In this document: piece after piece, positions 52,514-61,375 of the stretch
Position numbering within the stretch: the first letter of the stretch is position 1
Layout: every line of letters begins with the position of its first letter
NCBI RefSeq assembly: GCF_009806985.1
Contig: NZ_WUAX01000016.1
Location: 370,976-434,975 of the forward strand
DNA: 64,000 bases
Origin: Halorubrum sp. JWXQ-INN 858
GTDB taxonomy: Archaea > Halobacteriota > Halobacteria > Halobacteriales > Haloferacaceae
Direction of reading: 5' to 3'
Made by a program: the position numbers and the translations under genes
Notes under the pieces: model-generated
Database searches by the model: none
Told to the model about the DNA's origin: nothing
The model's input: the letters and a program-made list of their open reading frames with translations, nothing else

Positions 52514-55500
52514 CTACTCCGCTGCCAGCTCGTCGAACTTCTCGAGGATGAGATCAAAGTACTCGTCTGTCATCCGACGTGGATTTTGTACCTGATAGAA
52601 GTCGTCAAGAATGAAGGCCGTTTGCTCGCGATCGAGTCCGTACGCGTGGAATGCACCAGCATCCAATTCCGCCTGAATACGTTCGCGTTCGTCGGGTGAG
52701 GTTACTGCTTCGATGTCAAGTCTATCTCGCATTTCTGCAAATTCATCCCCATAGCAGTTGAGTTTCGCAGCTCGCGTCCAGATATGATCGAACCAGTCGT
52801 CGCCGTCAGTAAGGCGGGGCACCTGTGATTCTTTGAACTTATACATCACAACTGTCGAGTCGATCTTCGTTCGCATGAGATAATCAAATGGAACACTGTT
52901 GAGGAGTCCTAACGCAACGAACAATTCTTGATCAGTAAATATCCGTTCGTAGACGCCATGGAGCGGTGAATCTGATAAATCTTTTTCAGCCGGATCGATC
53001 TTATAAGGACGAACAGTGTGAAGCTTATTCTGACAAACAATCTCGCTCGGTATTACTGACGCAATAAGCGTCCGCTCATCAGTCGAACGGGCGATGTCTC
53101 GATACACGATCCGGTACTCAGTACAATCAAGCAAGACATCGTCTTCCGATAATTCCTCTCCACGGTGATCATCAAGGAGTTGATTAACGAATCCAACCTG
53201 GGATCCACTTCCGTCGAATGCATCGTACAGTCCTCGTTTGAGCTTTCGGAGATTTTTCTCCCGGATCCTACGCTTAGCGCTTGCGTCTGGATCCACGTCC
53301 TCATTCACGCTCCAGAACTTTGGTGACTCAATATCTACGAACGACGGATCGTGGCTGAATTGATAGATATTACTTCCACCGTATACGGGGTAATCACCAG
53401 CATCCGAATCCTCAATGAACCGATCAGTATCACTGGTACGGTGTAACTCTGCGTAGGGCTGTGCATACCATCCACCTGCTGATTTATCGCTTACAGGAGG
53501 ATAGGTGAGGATTGTATCTAACACGCCTACTTCCTCTTGTGATTGAATATATGGGAAAATACGAGCTTCGGGTGAGTATTCTCGAAGGACTCGACGTGGA
53601 ATCGTTAGCGCTCTACCCTCGATATCATTTAGAACATCCATCCCCACTTGCTGGAAGATTCCATAGAGATTCTCTGTCCGGCCTGAATTCTTGAATGTCA
53701 CCACACCAAAGTTATACTGGTTATGAATTTCTGGGAAGATGATCCCCCGATTCTCGAACGTTACGAGTGATTGAATCGTCGTCTCATCCAACAAGTGCGT
53801 ACGCAAATCCTTCGTCGATGCACCGTTAAAAACCGCACCAGGGAGAACCTGTGCTACGTATCCATCATCTTTCGCCAACTGAAATATACGCTCGAGGAAC
53901 AGCGCAGAGAGATCGTTTTCAGTCCCTTGGGTTTGTCCGCCGATCTTCGGTGTCTGCATCGTGTATTCGTCCGAATTATGAAAGTACTCAGTGACGACTT
54001 CAATTTCATGCTGATATCCTTCCCAACCGTCTGCGATCTCATCGTTTTCAAGTAACTCCGCTTGTCGTGCCTCTTTCTCCTCGGGCAATAGCCCCGAGAA
54101 TTTCTCGTCGAATCTGACGAAGAAATCGTCTCGAGTCGGACGTAATCGATCCCACGGTGGATTGCCAATAATGACGTCGAAGCCACCGTCAGCGTATACT
54201 TCCGCAAATTCCAGTACCCAGTGAAACGGGGTGTAGTTGTCCAAATCGTCACTGGTGACACCGTCGACAATGTCTCGGAAATCCTCGAATATCTCACCAT
54301 CTAGATCCGTACGATACTCACGGAGCAAAGAGAGTGCGTTCTGACGGTGCTGTTCTGCTTCGTCGGGGAATGCGTTTAATTCCTCGTGGAGCTCTATTTC
54401 CTCGATGACGTCCTCGTATCTCGATCGGACACTATCCTCCGTCCACCGTTCAAACGTCGCAAGGCCGTCGTCCGTCTCTTCCGGGAAACCCACGTAGCCA
54501 ATTAATGAGTTACCCTGACGGACGTTGAACGCAATGTTCGGGAGCGCCAATCGTTCGGTACTGAGTTCGTCTACGTCTTCTTCCTCCAGCTCCGAGACGA
54601 TCGAAAGCCAGAGACGTAGCTTTCCAATCTCAACAGCCGGTTCCATGATGTCGACACCATAGATATTGTTCTGTACCGTCGTCTTCTTCACCCGATGACG
54701 GGGTGGTGATTGATCCAGTGTCGCCCACAGTTCCATTCGGATGTTAGTTATTTCCTCAACCGCAGAGGTGAGGAAATGTCCGCTGCCCATGCTGGGATCA
54801 ACTACATAGAGCTCATCAACGTCGTCCAGTAATGTTGTGATGAGATCTGTCGAGGATGCCAGTCCGTCAACAAGTTCGTACAATGTATCGTACTGATTGA
54901 TCTCCGCTTCGGGCCATCCTCGATCTTCAACGAGTATCTCCGAGAATCGATCTTTTAGTGCGGGACGAACCGTCTGCTCTGCGCTGAATCGGGTGATCTC
55001 TTTGGGCGTATAGTAAGCACCCAAGTCGGCATTCTGATCCCCAGGATCCGTCGTGAGATAGTTGATAGTCTTTTCAAACACAGAACCGAGGACGCTCGGA
55101 TCGATGTCAGCAGGGCCACCATCGACGGAGAACTGGTATCGTTCGAGCAGGTTGATGATTGACTCGAGAACGCTGTCGCGAACGTTGAAACCACGCTCAT
55201 CGATGTCAGAGTCAGCGGATAGCTCCGGCCGGAACAAGCCACCGTTGAGATACGGTATGTCTGAGTAGAGTTCGATATCGTCGACGTGCGACTCCCTCTC
55301 ATCCGACTTGACGTTCATTACGTCGTAAAACAGCGGATCGAAGAACGACTTGTACATCGTCTGGGGGTAAACGCCATCGTCGTACGTCTCGACAATCGTC
55401 CGGAGTAAGTCGTGCCGGACGATACGCTTGTCCTCGAGGAATTTGATAAAAATGAGCCGGTTCATCAACTCGACTGAGAACAGGCGCGTGTCGTCACCAT

Positions 55501-56365
55501 CCGCTTCATCTGGTGCAATGACACCGTCGCCGACAAGACTCCGAGCTCGGCGTTCCCCGTCAACGTCACCTTCGTCAACACCGAAGACGTAGCGAATGTA
55601 ATCGTCGTAGAACTCGTCTGTGATTTCCTCTTGCTTCTCTTTGAGCACTTCCTGCGCGTCGTCGATAATTGAGCGGAAGTTGTCGAAGTTGAAGGTGCGG
55701 ATGAGTTCGGCGACGAGCTCGCGCTCCTCTTCGGAGACTGCATCCGTGGGTGACACGGATGCCCCAGTTTGATTTTCGAACAGTGTCAAGAAAACAGGTT
55801 GTAGATCGACATCAGCAACCGTGGTGTGGGTGTACGAGTCAGCGTCGTAGCGGATGAAGATCCATCGAAGCCCGTCCGTCGCAAAGCCAAAGTCAGACTC
55901 AAACTCACGCTGGCTAAGCCACGACTTCACCTGATCGACACCGTGCCCACGGTTTTCGAGTTGCTTCTTGAGGGGTTCAGCCTCAATCAGTAGCCGACTT
56001 GAGTCGACGCTATCAATGTCTCGGAGTGACACGGCGTAGTCTGCTTGCTCGCCACGAGTAGAGGAAAAGTCGCCGGCTTCAGCCCCATAGTCAGAGTAGC
56101 CGAGTACATCGAGCAACGGCTCGATGACTCGATCCTGCGTTAGTGGTTCAGGATCAAGCTGATCCCTAGTGAAGTCCGAGCGAGGGACGTATTCGCCTCG
56201 TCCCCGAGAGAACGTCTTATCGAGATTGTCATCATCCGTGTACTGATCGCGAAGACTGCGGATGCACGAGTCGATAGTGTTGATTACAATATCGACATCG
56301 TCGTCGGAGACAGTCGTGTCGAACTCATCAAAATCAAACTCAGTCTGTGCGTCGGAGGCCGACAT
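52514..56365 (-). CDS. Type IIG-like fused nuclease-adenine methyltransferase
   Basis: A 1283-aa protein. Residues about 75-200 look like the nuclease domain of type I/IIG enzymes: VIEPLLDVLGY, EQADYAV with an aspartate at 109, and LLIEAEPLKKQL at 125-136. There the usual E-x-K reads E-x-E, as in BamHI. The methyltransferase has LGAYYTPKEITRF (motif X, about 448), VVDPSMGSGHFL (motif I, 521-532) and IIGNPPW (motif IV, about 732-738), which means N6-adenine methylation of the Eco57I class. A target-recognition region fills the C-terminal 500 residues. It could cut unmodified DNA of competing viruses or mark the provirus. No separate specificity gene is needed. Confidence 0.88.
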   Translation of the reverse strand: MSASDAQTEFDFDEFDTTVSDDDVDIVINTIDSCIRSLRDQYTDDDNLDKTFSRGRGEYVPRSDFTRDQLDPEPLTQDRVIEPLLDVLGYSDYGAEAGDFSSTRGEQADYAVSLRDIDSVDSSRLLIEAEPLKKQLENRGHGVDQVKSWLSQREFESDFGFATDGLRWIFIRYDADSYTHTTVADVDLQPVFLTLFENQTGASVSPTDAVSEEERELVAELIRTFNFDNFRSIIDDAQEVLKEKQEEITDEFYDDYIRYVFGVDEGDVDGERRARSLVGDGVIAPDEADGDDTRLFSVELMNRLIFIKFLEDKRIVRHDLLRTIVETYDDGVYPQTMYKSFFDPLFYDVMNVKSDERESHVDDIELYSDIPYLNGGLFRPELSADSDIDERGFNVRDSVLESIINLLERYQFSVDGGPADIDPSVLGSVFEKTINYLTTDPGDQNADLGAYYTPKEITRFSAEQTVRPALKDRFSEILVEDRGWPEAEINQYDTLYELVDGLASSTDLITTLLDDVDELYVVDPSMGSGHFLTSAVEEITNIRMELWATLDQSPPRHRVKKTTVQNNIYGVDIMEPAVEIGKLRLWLSIVSELEEEDVDELSTERLALPNIAFNVRQGNSLIGYVGFPEETDDGLATFERWTEDSVRSRYEDVIEEIELHEELNAFPDEAEQHRQNALSLLREYRTDLDGEIFEDFRDIVDGVTSDDLDNYTPFHWVLEFAEVYADGGFDVIIGNPPWDRLRPTRDDFFVRFDEKFSGLLPEEKEARQAELLENDEIADGWEGYQHEIEVVTEYFHNSDEYTMQTPKIGGQTQGTENDLSALFLERIFQLAKDDGYVAQVLPGAVFNGASTKDLRTHLLDETTIQSLVTFENRGIIFPEIHNQYNFGVVTFKNSGRTENLYGIFQQVGMDVLNDIEGRALTIPRRVLREYSPEARIFPYIQSQEEVGVLDTILTYPPVSDKSAGGWYAQPYAELHRTSDTDRFIEDSDAGDYPVYGGSNIYQFSHDPSFVDIESPKFWSVNEDVDPDASAKRRIREKNLRKLKRGLYDAFDGSGSQVGFVNQLLDDHRGEELSEDDVLLDCTEYRIVYRDIARSTDERTLIASVIPSEIVCQNKLHTVRPYKIDPAEKDLSDSPLHGVYERIFTDQELFVALGLLNSVPFDYLMRTKIDSTVVMYKFKESQVPRLTDGDDWFDHIWTRAAKLNCYGDEFAEMRDRLDIEAVTSPDERERIQAELDAGAFHAYGLDREQTAFILDDFYQVQNPRRMTDEYFDLILEKFDELAAE

Positions 56366-56557
56366 TGGTGACGGCTTTCGCGTCCGACGACATGAAAGTA
56401 CGTGTACGAATCCGCGATGTCATCGGAAACGTGGTGTCCGGCGTTTATTCGGACAGAGCAACCGGTAGGAGGTGAACATCTTCCATCATTCCCCGTGACT
56501 AGATATGCGAGTAATATGAACCGATACAAACATGAATTTCCATACAAATAATTGCGC
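56366..56557. promoter_or_regulatory. Divergent promoter region between methyltransferase and HEPN genes
   Basis: A 192-bp AT-rich gap. CATACAAATAATTG just before the HEPN ATG and CGAATAAACG (minus strand, about 56446-56455) are TATA-like. Sharing one small divergent region favours joint control. Confidence 0.5.
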
Positions 56558-57346
56558 ATGACTGTCTCCGCTAACGAAGTTGACGAATATATTAACGAAC
56601 TGGACAGCCTCGCTGGGGATATTATCGAGAGCACAGAGTCGTTCTTCAAGCAATTACAAGTAGATTACAATAGTGGAACGCGTGGGACATATATCGAGGG
56701 ATGGGAGACTCCAACTACAGAACAGAAGGAGTCCCAACGTGAGATTCTGGAAGCGTATCAAGAATGGTATTCCGGCTCTCGAGTACTTGTTATGGAGTAC
56801 ATCGAACCAGAGTTGGATAATTTTGATGAAGCACGAGCAGAGTTTTATAAGTATATTACATTACAGGTTCTCCCGGATAATACGACGGGAATGGGAATAT
56901 ATAGTACAGCACACGACTGTTTTATTACACAACGCGGAATCGTAAACGCAATTCCACGAAAGATCAGTGCGGAGCGTTTCAGAGTCAAAGAGCAGATCTC
57001 GAAGTCGGTGGCAAAAGATGAGATACAGCGAGCTCGGGATTTACTCGACGAGGAACTCTCTCGGGCAAGTGGAGTTACAGCCGGTGTAGCACTCGAACGG
57101 CACCTATTAACGATGTGCCAGGAGGCTGATGTCGATCTTGAGTATAGTCACGACGATGGGATCGCAAGCCTCGCACAGACTCTCTACGACGGGGATGTCA
57201 TCAAGCAAACTACGCTTAGTTCGTTGAAAATGTTGTCATCTATTCGCAATGATTGCGCCCATGCGAATCAGAAGGCTCCGAATGAGCACAAGGTGCGACG
57301 ATTGATTGATGATACTGATGACTACGTACGGGGACGAGGGATATAG
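56558..57346 (+). CDS. HEPN-domain protein (abortive-infection C-terminal type)
   Basis: A 262-aa protein from ATG 56558. The C-terminal region (ALERHLLTMCQEADVDLEYSH...TLYDGDVIKQTTLSSLKMLSSIRNDCAH) fits an Abi C-terminal HEPN fold. It carries RNDCAH, an R-x4-H motif at about 230-235, typical of HEPN RNases. The N-terminal half (GTYIEGWETPTTEQKESQREILEAYQEWYSGSR) is unassigned. HEPN proteins are often RNA-cleaving toxins in defence. It diverges from the methyltransferase gene. The RNase call is motif-based. Confidence 0.78.
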   Translation: MTVSANEVDEYINELDSLAGDIIESTESFFKQLQVDYNSGTRGTYIEGWETPTTEQKESQREILEAYQEWYSGSRVLVMEYIEPELDNFDEARAEFYKYITLQVLPDNTTGMGIYSTAHDCFITQRGIVNAIPRKISAERFRVKEQISKSVAKDEIQRARDLLDEELSRASGVTAGVALERHLLTMCQEADVDLEYSHDDGIASLAQTLYDGDVIKQTTLSSLKMLSSIRNDCAHANQKAPNEHKVRRLIDDTDDYVRGRGI

Positions 57347-57424
57347 GGGTAGGCACCGACTTGGGGCTGGCACGTGGTGTGTGTTGGGTGAAGTATTAAT
57401 TGCCTATGCTATCTGAAGAAATAA

Positions 57425-58036
57425 TTAAAGTCCTAGAACGGAGATCAACCCTTTCTGAAGGGCAAGCATCCCAAGATTAGCTGCCACCTCTGGGCTTTTT
57501 TCACCTGCTTTTCGTATAAATTCGCGTAACAGCGAGTCATCAGGATCTTCTGATTCAAGCTCTTGCTCAAATTCACTAATAATTGAGTGGAGTTCATCTA
57601 CTGTCTCTTGATCACGGGAAAGATGGTTGACTAACTCCATCGTCGATTCAACTGTGACTGTTTGTTCTACAGATTGAGTTGCAGTTTGGTGGGATTCCAC
57701 CTTCACAACATTCATCGGAGAATCATCTTGACGAAGATCCTCTTCAGGTAGATCATATCCTAGCGCATCTGCTAATTGTCCACATTTTGTCCGCACGTTT
57801 GAAGCAGCATCTTGTCTTGCTTCCATTCCTCTTACGGAACGCCCTCCTGGCGATACTTCATCCAAAGATTGAACAAAGTCGTTATCTGGAAATTTCTCTT
57901 GTAGATTCCCAAGCATTTGATTAAATTGCTCGGCCAATGGGGCAGCCCCTTGAGTTCCATCGATATGATCATCGGCTTCTTGATATAACCGTCCTAGCTG
58001 CGATATCCAAAAATCAGCTCCCATATTTTCAGTCAT
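57425..58036 (-). CDS. Unknown acidic helical protein in the accessory island
   Basis: A 203-aa protein from ATG 58036, with an AAATAAAC element about 25 nt upstream. The N-terminal 110 residues are helical (FWISQLGRLYQEADDHIDG...AEQFNQMLGNLQEKF). The C-terminal part (LHSIISEFEQELESEDPDDSLLREFIRKAGEKSPEVAANLGMLALQKGL) resembles small helical tails of defence-related proteins, but I do not recognise a family. It converges with the HEPN gene, 78 nt apart. Its GC content is low, like its neighbours. Confidence 0.65.
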   Translation of the reverse strand: MTENMGADFWISQLGRLYQEADDHIDGTQGAAPLAEQFNQMLGNLQEKFPDNDFVQSLDEVSPGGRSVRGMEARQDAASNVRTKCGQLADALGYDLPEEDLRQDDSPMNVVKVESHQTATQSVEQTVTVESTMELVNHLSRDQETVDELHSIISEFEQELESEDPDDSLLREFIRKAGEKSPEVAANLGMLALQKGLISVLGL

Positions 58037-58496
58037 GATTTTCGGTTTGTGTTTATTTCCCTTAGATTTTCCTGCTGAATGTGTAGGACATGTCCTGATC
58101 GGGCACACGGGAGCTGATGGCTGACTTTCAGCACAAGACATCCCCGAGTCCTGTTGGACACACATTCGGTGCGAGGGCCCGCCGGCGAGCGCGACGGGTA
58201 GATGCAGTCAGGCCAGAACGAGCACTGTCGGACACGACATCAACGACGTCAAACGTGACGGCGTCCTCGTCGCCCGCACTTGGGGTTGAACGTCCGGATG
58301 TATTGTTGTGAAGAACGTAGTACTGCTAGTCACCGAGTTTGAGTGGACACATTGGTTGTGTGTGAGGGTTCGACGTCGCCCTCGAGTACACGAAGTAGGT
58401 GAAACGATCACGATGACTCCCGAACGGGTACGGATAGAGCTCGACGAGCGCACCGTCTGAGGCGACTCCTGATCAGTCGTCCTCGACGCCCGCATC
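58037..58496. other. Gene-poor stretch with decayed coding repeat
   Basis: No intact gene is supported. On the minus strand a fragment reading RVLEGDVEPSHTTN matches CLLNGDVYQHTTT in the neighbouring 58,497-58,772 frame but is cut by stops. It contains the first copy of a 33-nt repeat. Confidence 0.5.
58318..58350. repeat. 33-nt direct repeat, copy A (copy B at 58523-58555)
   Basis: The shared core is TAGTCACCGAGTTTGAGTGG; 31 of 33 bases agree between copies. The repeat lies in the related coding fragments described next to it, so it is probably a remnant of gene duplication. Confidence 0.8.
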
Positions 58497-58772
58497 CTAG
58501 GTACCCAGAGTGGCGACGCACCTAGTACTGGTAGTCACCGAGTTTGAGTGGGCACAGGTTGTTGTGTGCTGGTAGACATCGCCGTTGAGTAAACACAGTC
58601 GGTGGCACGCGCCTGGTGGCTCGCGAGCAAGAGACATGTCGTGATTGAGCCAGCACCAGTCGCGCTCGACGACAGCACGCCTGCAAAAATCGCGTGCTGC
58701 TAAATTGGGGGCAACTGGGGAGATCGTCGATCCCAACCCGCTGGGCAGATGTGTAAGTATTCTTAGGCACAT
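58497..58772 (-). CDS. Doubtful small Cys/His-rich ORF
   Basis: A 91-aa frame with several Cys and His (FCRRAVVERDWCWLNHDM, ACHRLCLLNGDV). A decayed relative lies upstream at 58,300-58,400, which suggests the frame was once real. No family or clear ribosome entry is seen. Confidence 0.35.
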   Translation of the reverse strand: MCLRILTHLPSGLGSTISPVAPNLAARDFCRRAVVERDWCWLNHDMSLAREPPGACHRLCLLNGDVYQHTTTCAHSNSVTTSTRCVATLGT

Positions 58773-58786
58773 AAGATAAATTATGT

Positions 58787-58963
58787 TTATCGTTTAGATA
58801 GCGGATTAGGGCCGGAGATCGGCGCCAGAGATTTGTCGATCTCGACATCAGAGTCGTCGACGAGCTCGCACAGATTCGCCCTCGACTGAGCCTGGTGGGA
58901 TACGACTGGTAGCTCGTTGAGTACGACTGAGGCCCCGTAGTGCCCAAGCTTTGGCTCAGTCAT
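58787..58963 (-). CDS. Possible 58-aa protein
   Basis: MTEPKLGHYGASVVLNELPV begins this frame, with an acidic LCELVDDSDVEIDK segment typical of haloarchaeal proteins. A 15-codon frame (MTEYRVEDNRSQGRA) ends across its start. No family is recognised. Confidence 0.4.
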   Translation of the reverse strand: MTEPKLGHYGASVVLNELPVVSHQAQSRANLCELVDDSDVEIDKSLAPISGPNPLSKR

Positions 58964-59336
58964 GCTCTACCTTGGGATCTGTTGTCCTCAACTCTGTACT
59001 CAGTCATCTACCACTGGTACCTTGTAGTGTTGGCTGTAACTCTGTAGGCTGTAACTGTATAGCAACTATGTATACAGCAACAACACAACAACACTGTGGC
59101 AACCAGTTCTGTCCCTACCAGTTTGCCAGTAGAGCCCTAACAGTGTAGCGGTAGGTTAGAACCCTACATATAACGCTGTTAGAACAGCACAAATTACGCG
59201 CTCTCGCGAGGCAGCCCTAATTGGGGCCTCAGTCGGCCCGCCTCGGAATAGGTGGCAGTGCCAGGGGGCTCACATCGATTGTGTGGTACCCACCGTCCGC
59301 TCTGTTGGATTCTACAGGGCCACCCTGTGGGTTGTA
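58964..59336. other. Gene-poor stretch with small inverted repeats
   Basis: It holds short direct repeats of GGCTGTAACT (near 59033-59060), the inverted repeat GCTGTT-AG-AACAGC (59175-59188) and GTAGG...CCTAC nearby. No gene is supported. An origin or regulatory role is only a possibility. Confidence 0.4.
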
Positions 59337-59552
59337 TCATATCTGAAAAGAAAGACGCTTAGAGAGGACACCACGGATTCCTGAAGATCGACTCTGTGTG
59401 AGTTCCAATCGCCTTGCGATTGATTCCTCGTTAAGATGGTTCTGAAGTTCTTTCTGAGCGCTTTTGTAAGCAAGATGGTGGAAACCACTTGGAACCCACT
59501 GGGATTGCTGTGAGCTAACGATGGGTGCCTTGGATTCGATCTCTACCCACAC
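59337..59552 (-). CDS. 71-aa HTH-like protein coupled to zinc-ribbon gene
   Basis: Start GTG 59552 lies 10 nt inside the zinc-ribbon gene's end, so translation is probably coupled. The C-terminal part LNEESIARRLELTQSRSSGIRGVLSKR looks like a helix-turn-helix. A small DNA-binding regulator is likely. No exact family is recognised. Confidence 0.55.
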   Translation of the reverse strand: MWVEIESKAPIVSSQQSQWVPSGFHHLAYKSAQKELQNHLNEESIARRLELTQSRSSGIRGVLSKRLSFQI

Positions 59553-59650
59553 TTACTCCAGCCACACTCCAAGCAGAGGGGGCATCCCCCAGTGAGCTGT
59601 ACTCTCCCGTGCTGACATTCTGGGCAACTGATCGTGTTCGGTTCGGACAT
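59543..59650 (-). CDS. 35-aa zinc-ribbon protein
   Basis: The frame begins MSEPNTISCPECQHGRVQLT and continues GGCPLCLECGWSKCG before TAG. The spaced CPEC, CPLC and ECGWSKC pattern can coordinate zinc and is common in very small haloarchaeal and haloviral proteins. It is coupled to the HTH-like gene. The role is unknown. Confidence 0.7.
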   Translation of the reverse strand: MSEPNTISCPECQHGRVQLTGGCPLCLECGWSKCG

Positions 59651-60694
59651 GTGCGACATGATAGAAATACGATATGTAGTAGTGTACTATCATTTTAGAT
59701 ACCTTTCTGGCGTGAATGAGTTCGACGTCGAGTTCGATATGAGCGGGCATGGACGTCGCGCTCGGCGTCGAAGAAGTACACCGTCGATCGCCGTCGCCGG
59801 CGTTGGAACACTCACAGAGGTGACTCTCAGGTGTCTTCAAAGAGGTGGAGTCCAAGCCACCTCTATGCTATGTCCAAACGAGTGTCGATGCTAAGCCAAC
59901 TCGTTTGAGCGCCGTCGACACGACGGCAGCTACTGGTTGAAGATTCAGTGGTATAAGTACTGTCTTTCGTTAGAGACACCCCACTTTGCGAGCGTTAGTC
60001 GATCAAACAACAATAAAGTGCCTCAGAAACATACAGATGAATGGACACCCACCACTTTGAGAATGTTAGTCCTTCCAGTCACACCGTGTGCTTCACCCAA
60101 AATGAAACACCACCGCTTCCGCAACTTCTGCAACTCCGGTTACTTATAAATAATCGAACCCCTGATTTTCGCATAAATATCGCATGACGAAAGCGAGATA
60201 CCGTCTTTTTTGCTACTTAAAATAGCTGGTATCGCACGTGGTGGCTGTTGGAGGCACCCCACAGCGGTGGGTACGACGTGGATAGGTGGCGTTCGAGGAG
60301 GCCGTCGACGTCGTGCTCAAACGCCACAGTGCGATTAACCAACGTGTGGGTGGAGACGCATACAGTGTTGATTAGGGATGATTGGTGGACGCGCCCAACA
60401 CACCTGTGTCAACTGACGTCCGTCCCCACCCGGTGCTCGATCTGTCCCAAGTCGTCGACGTCGAGAGTCGGTTGACACGCAGCTGCAACTCCCCGCACTC
60501 AGTTGTGCTGAGGAGCCCGGTTTGTCGACGTCGAACCTAGGGGTGGTGGTGTCGAAGCTGGGATCAGTAAGTTGCAACGAGGGCTTAGTTGCGTCATCTC
60601 AAAATTGTTATTGTTTTCGCTTTCGTTATTAACTCTGGGATGGCCAGTCCGAGCCACACTACTCAGCCCCTCGATCTCAGATTCACTTAAATGC
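59651..60694. other. 1-kb stretch without a supported gene
   Basis: I see no convincing gene. ACTTATAAATAA at about 60143-60154 would be a strong minus-strand TATA box, but only a short frame follows. GATTAACCAACG at 60335-60346 repeats one arm of the TTAACCAACA element. The 60,240-60,580 part is again GC-rich and may be a decayed gene. Confidence 0.4.
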
Positions 60695-60913
60695 TCAATT
60701 CGCGTCCGAATCAGGCTCAACGTGGACATTGATTCGAGGCTCACTGATTTCCTCCTCGGACTCTCGATATCGATGAGTGATGTCTGTCACGATGTATGTC
60801 CCGGCCTCAGTCACGATCTTCTCGCCGAAAATCGGCAGCGGAGTCTCGCTGCGGAGATTGAGTTGTTCGATCTCCTCGCCATCCGCAATCAGAACGATTC
60901 GTGCGCGTAGCAT
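60695..60913 (-). CDS. Small acidic beta protein
   Basis: A 72-aa protein (MLRARIVLIADGEEIEQLNL start; GTYIVTDITHRYRESEEEI). A minus-strand AATATATTTATG element lies about 30 nt before the ATG, giving good promoter support. No family is recognised. Confidence 0.65.
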   Translation of the reverse strand: MLRARIVLIADGEEIEQLNLRSETPLPIFGEKIVTEAGTYIVTDITHRYRESEEEISEPRINVHVEPDSDAN

Positions 60914-61090
60914 TATTTGGGTAGTAGCCAGATTACCACATAAATATATTCGAACCGTTTTAGACTACAAATAAGTGTGCCATAGCCTATACGACTCAGT
61001 CTGCCCCACTACGTCTTAGAGGACAAGCAGATCAACACGTCCATCGGCACCTGGCACTGACTCTGTCCCGACACATCCCACTGCGAGTCC

Positions 61091-61246
61091 TTACTGGGGG
61101 CCGTGCGTGTCCCCACTGTCGACACACTCATCGACACTAAGGATGGATTTGACGCGACGGACGATGAGTTTGCGCCCAACCTCGTCAAACAGGATCCCAA
61201 TCGCGATACCGAGGAGAATCTCATCAGTAGCAATAGTAGAAAACAT
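61091..61246 (-). CDS. 51-aa protein with hydrophobic helix
   Basis: MFSTIATDEILLGIAIGILF begins the frame, followed by VGRKLIVRRVKSIL and a polar tail. It may be a membrane or amphipathic peptide. One copy of a 17-bp repeat lies 80 nt upstream. No family is recognised. Confidence 0.5.
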   Translation of the reverse strand: MFSTIATDEILLGIAIGILFDEVGRKLIVRRVKSILSVDECVDSGDTHGPQ

Positions 61247-61325
61247 AGTGCGACATTGCCAACTACTACGCGTACGGGTGTGCGGGAGAGTACGTACGCA
61301 CCTCACCGTCAAAACATATCGGAGG

Positions 61326-61342
61326 TGATTAGCTAGCGTTAT
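61326..61342. repeat. 17-bp direct repeat TGATTAGCTAGCGTTAT, copy 1
   Basis: Identical to 62066-62082. The two copies bracket the 201-aa gene with its promoter. Confidence 0.85.
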
Positions 61343-61375
61343 ACCCGGACGTGTTGACACTCACAAAGAGTCTAT

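Noticed and set aside
59937..60149. 70-codon plus-strand frame
   Set aside because: Composition unlike haloarchaeal proteins (basic, not acidic) and no start signals.
60335..60577. 80-codon minus-strand frame
   Set aside because: No promoter, start support or protein-like pattern; GC-rich low-complexity sequence.
58037..60694. CRISPR array or tRNA cluster in the gene-poor region
   Set aside because: Only two copies of the 33-nt repeat, no regular spacers, and no cloverleaf recognised.
61091..61360. Longer 89-codon form of the 51-aa gene
   Set aside because: The extra N-terminal part crosses the 17-bp repeat region and looks non-coding; the internal ATG at 61246 is better.
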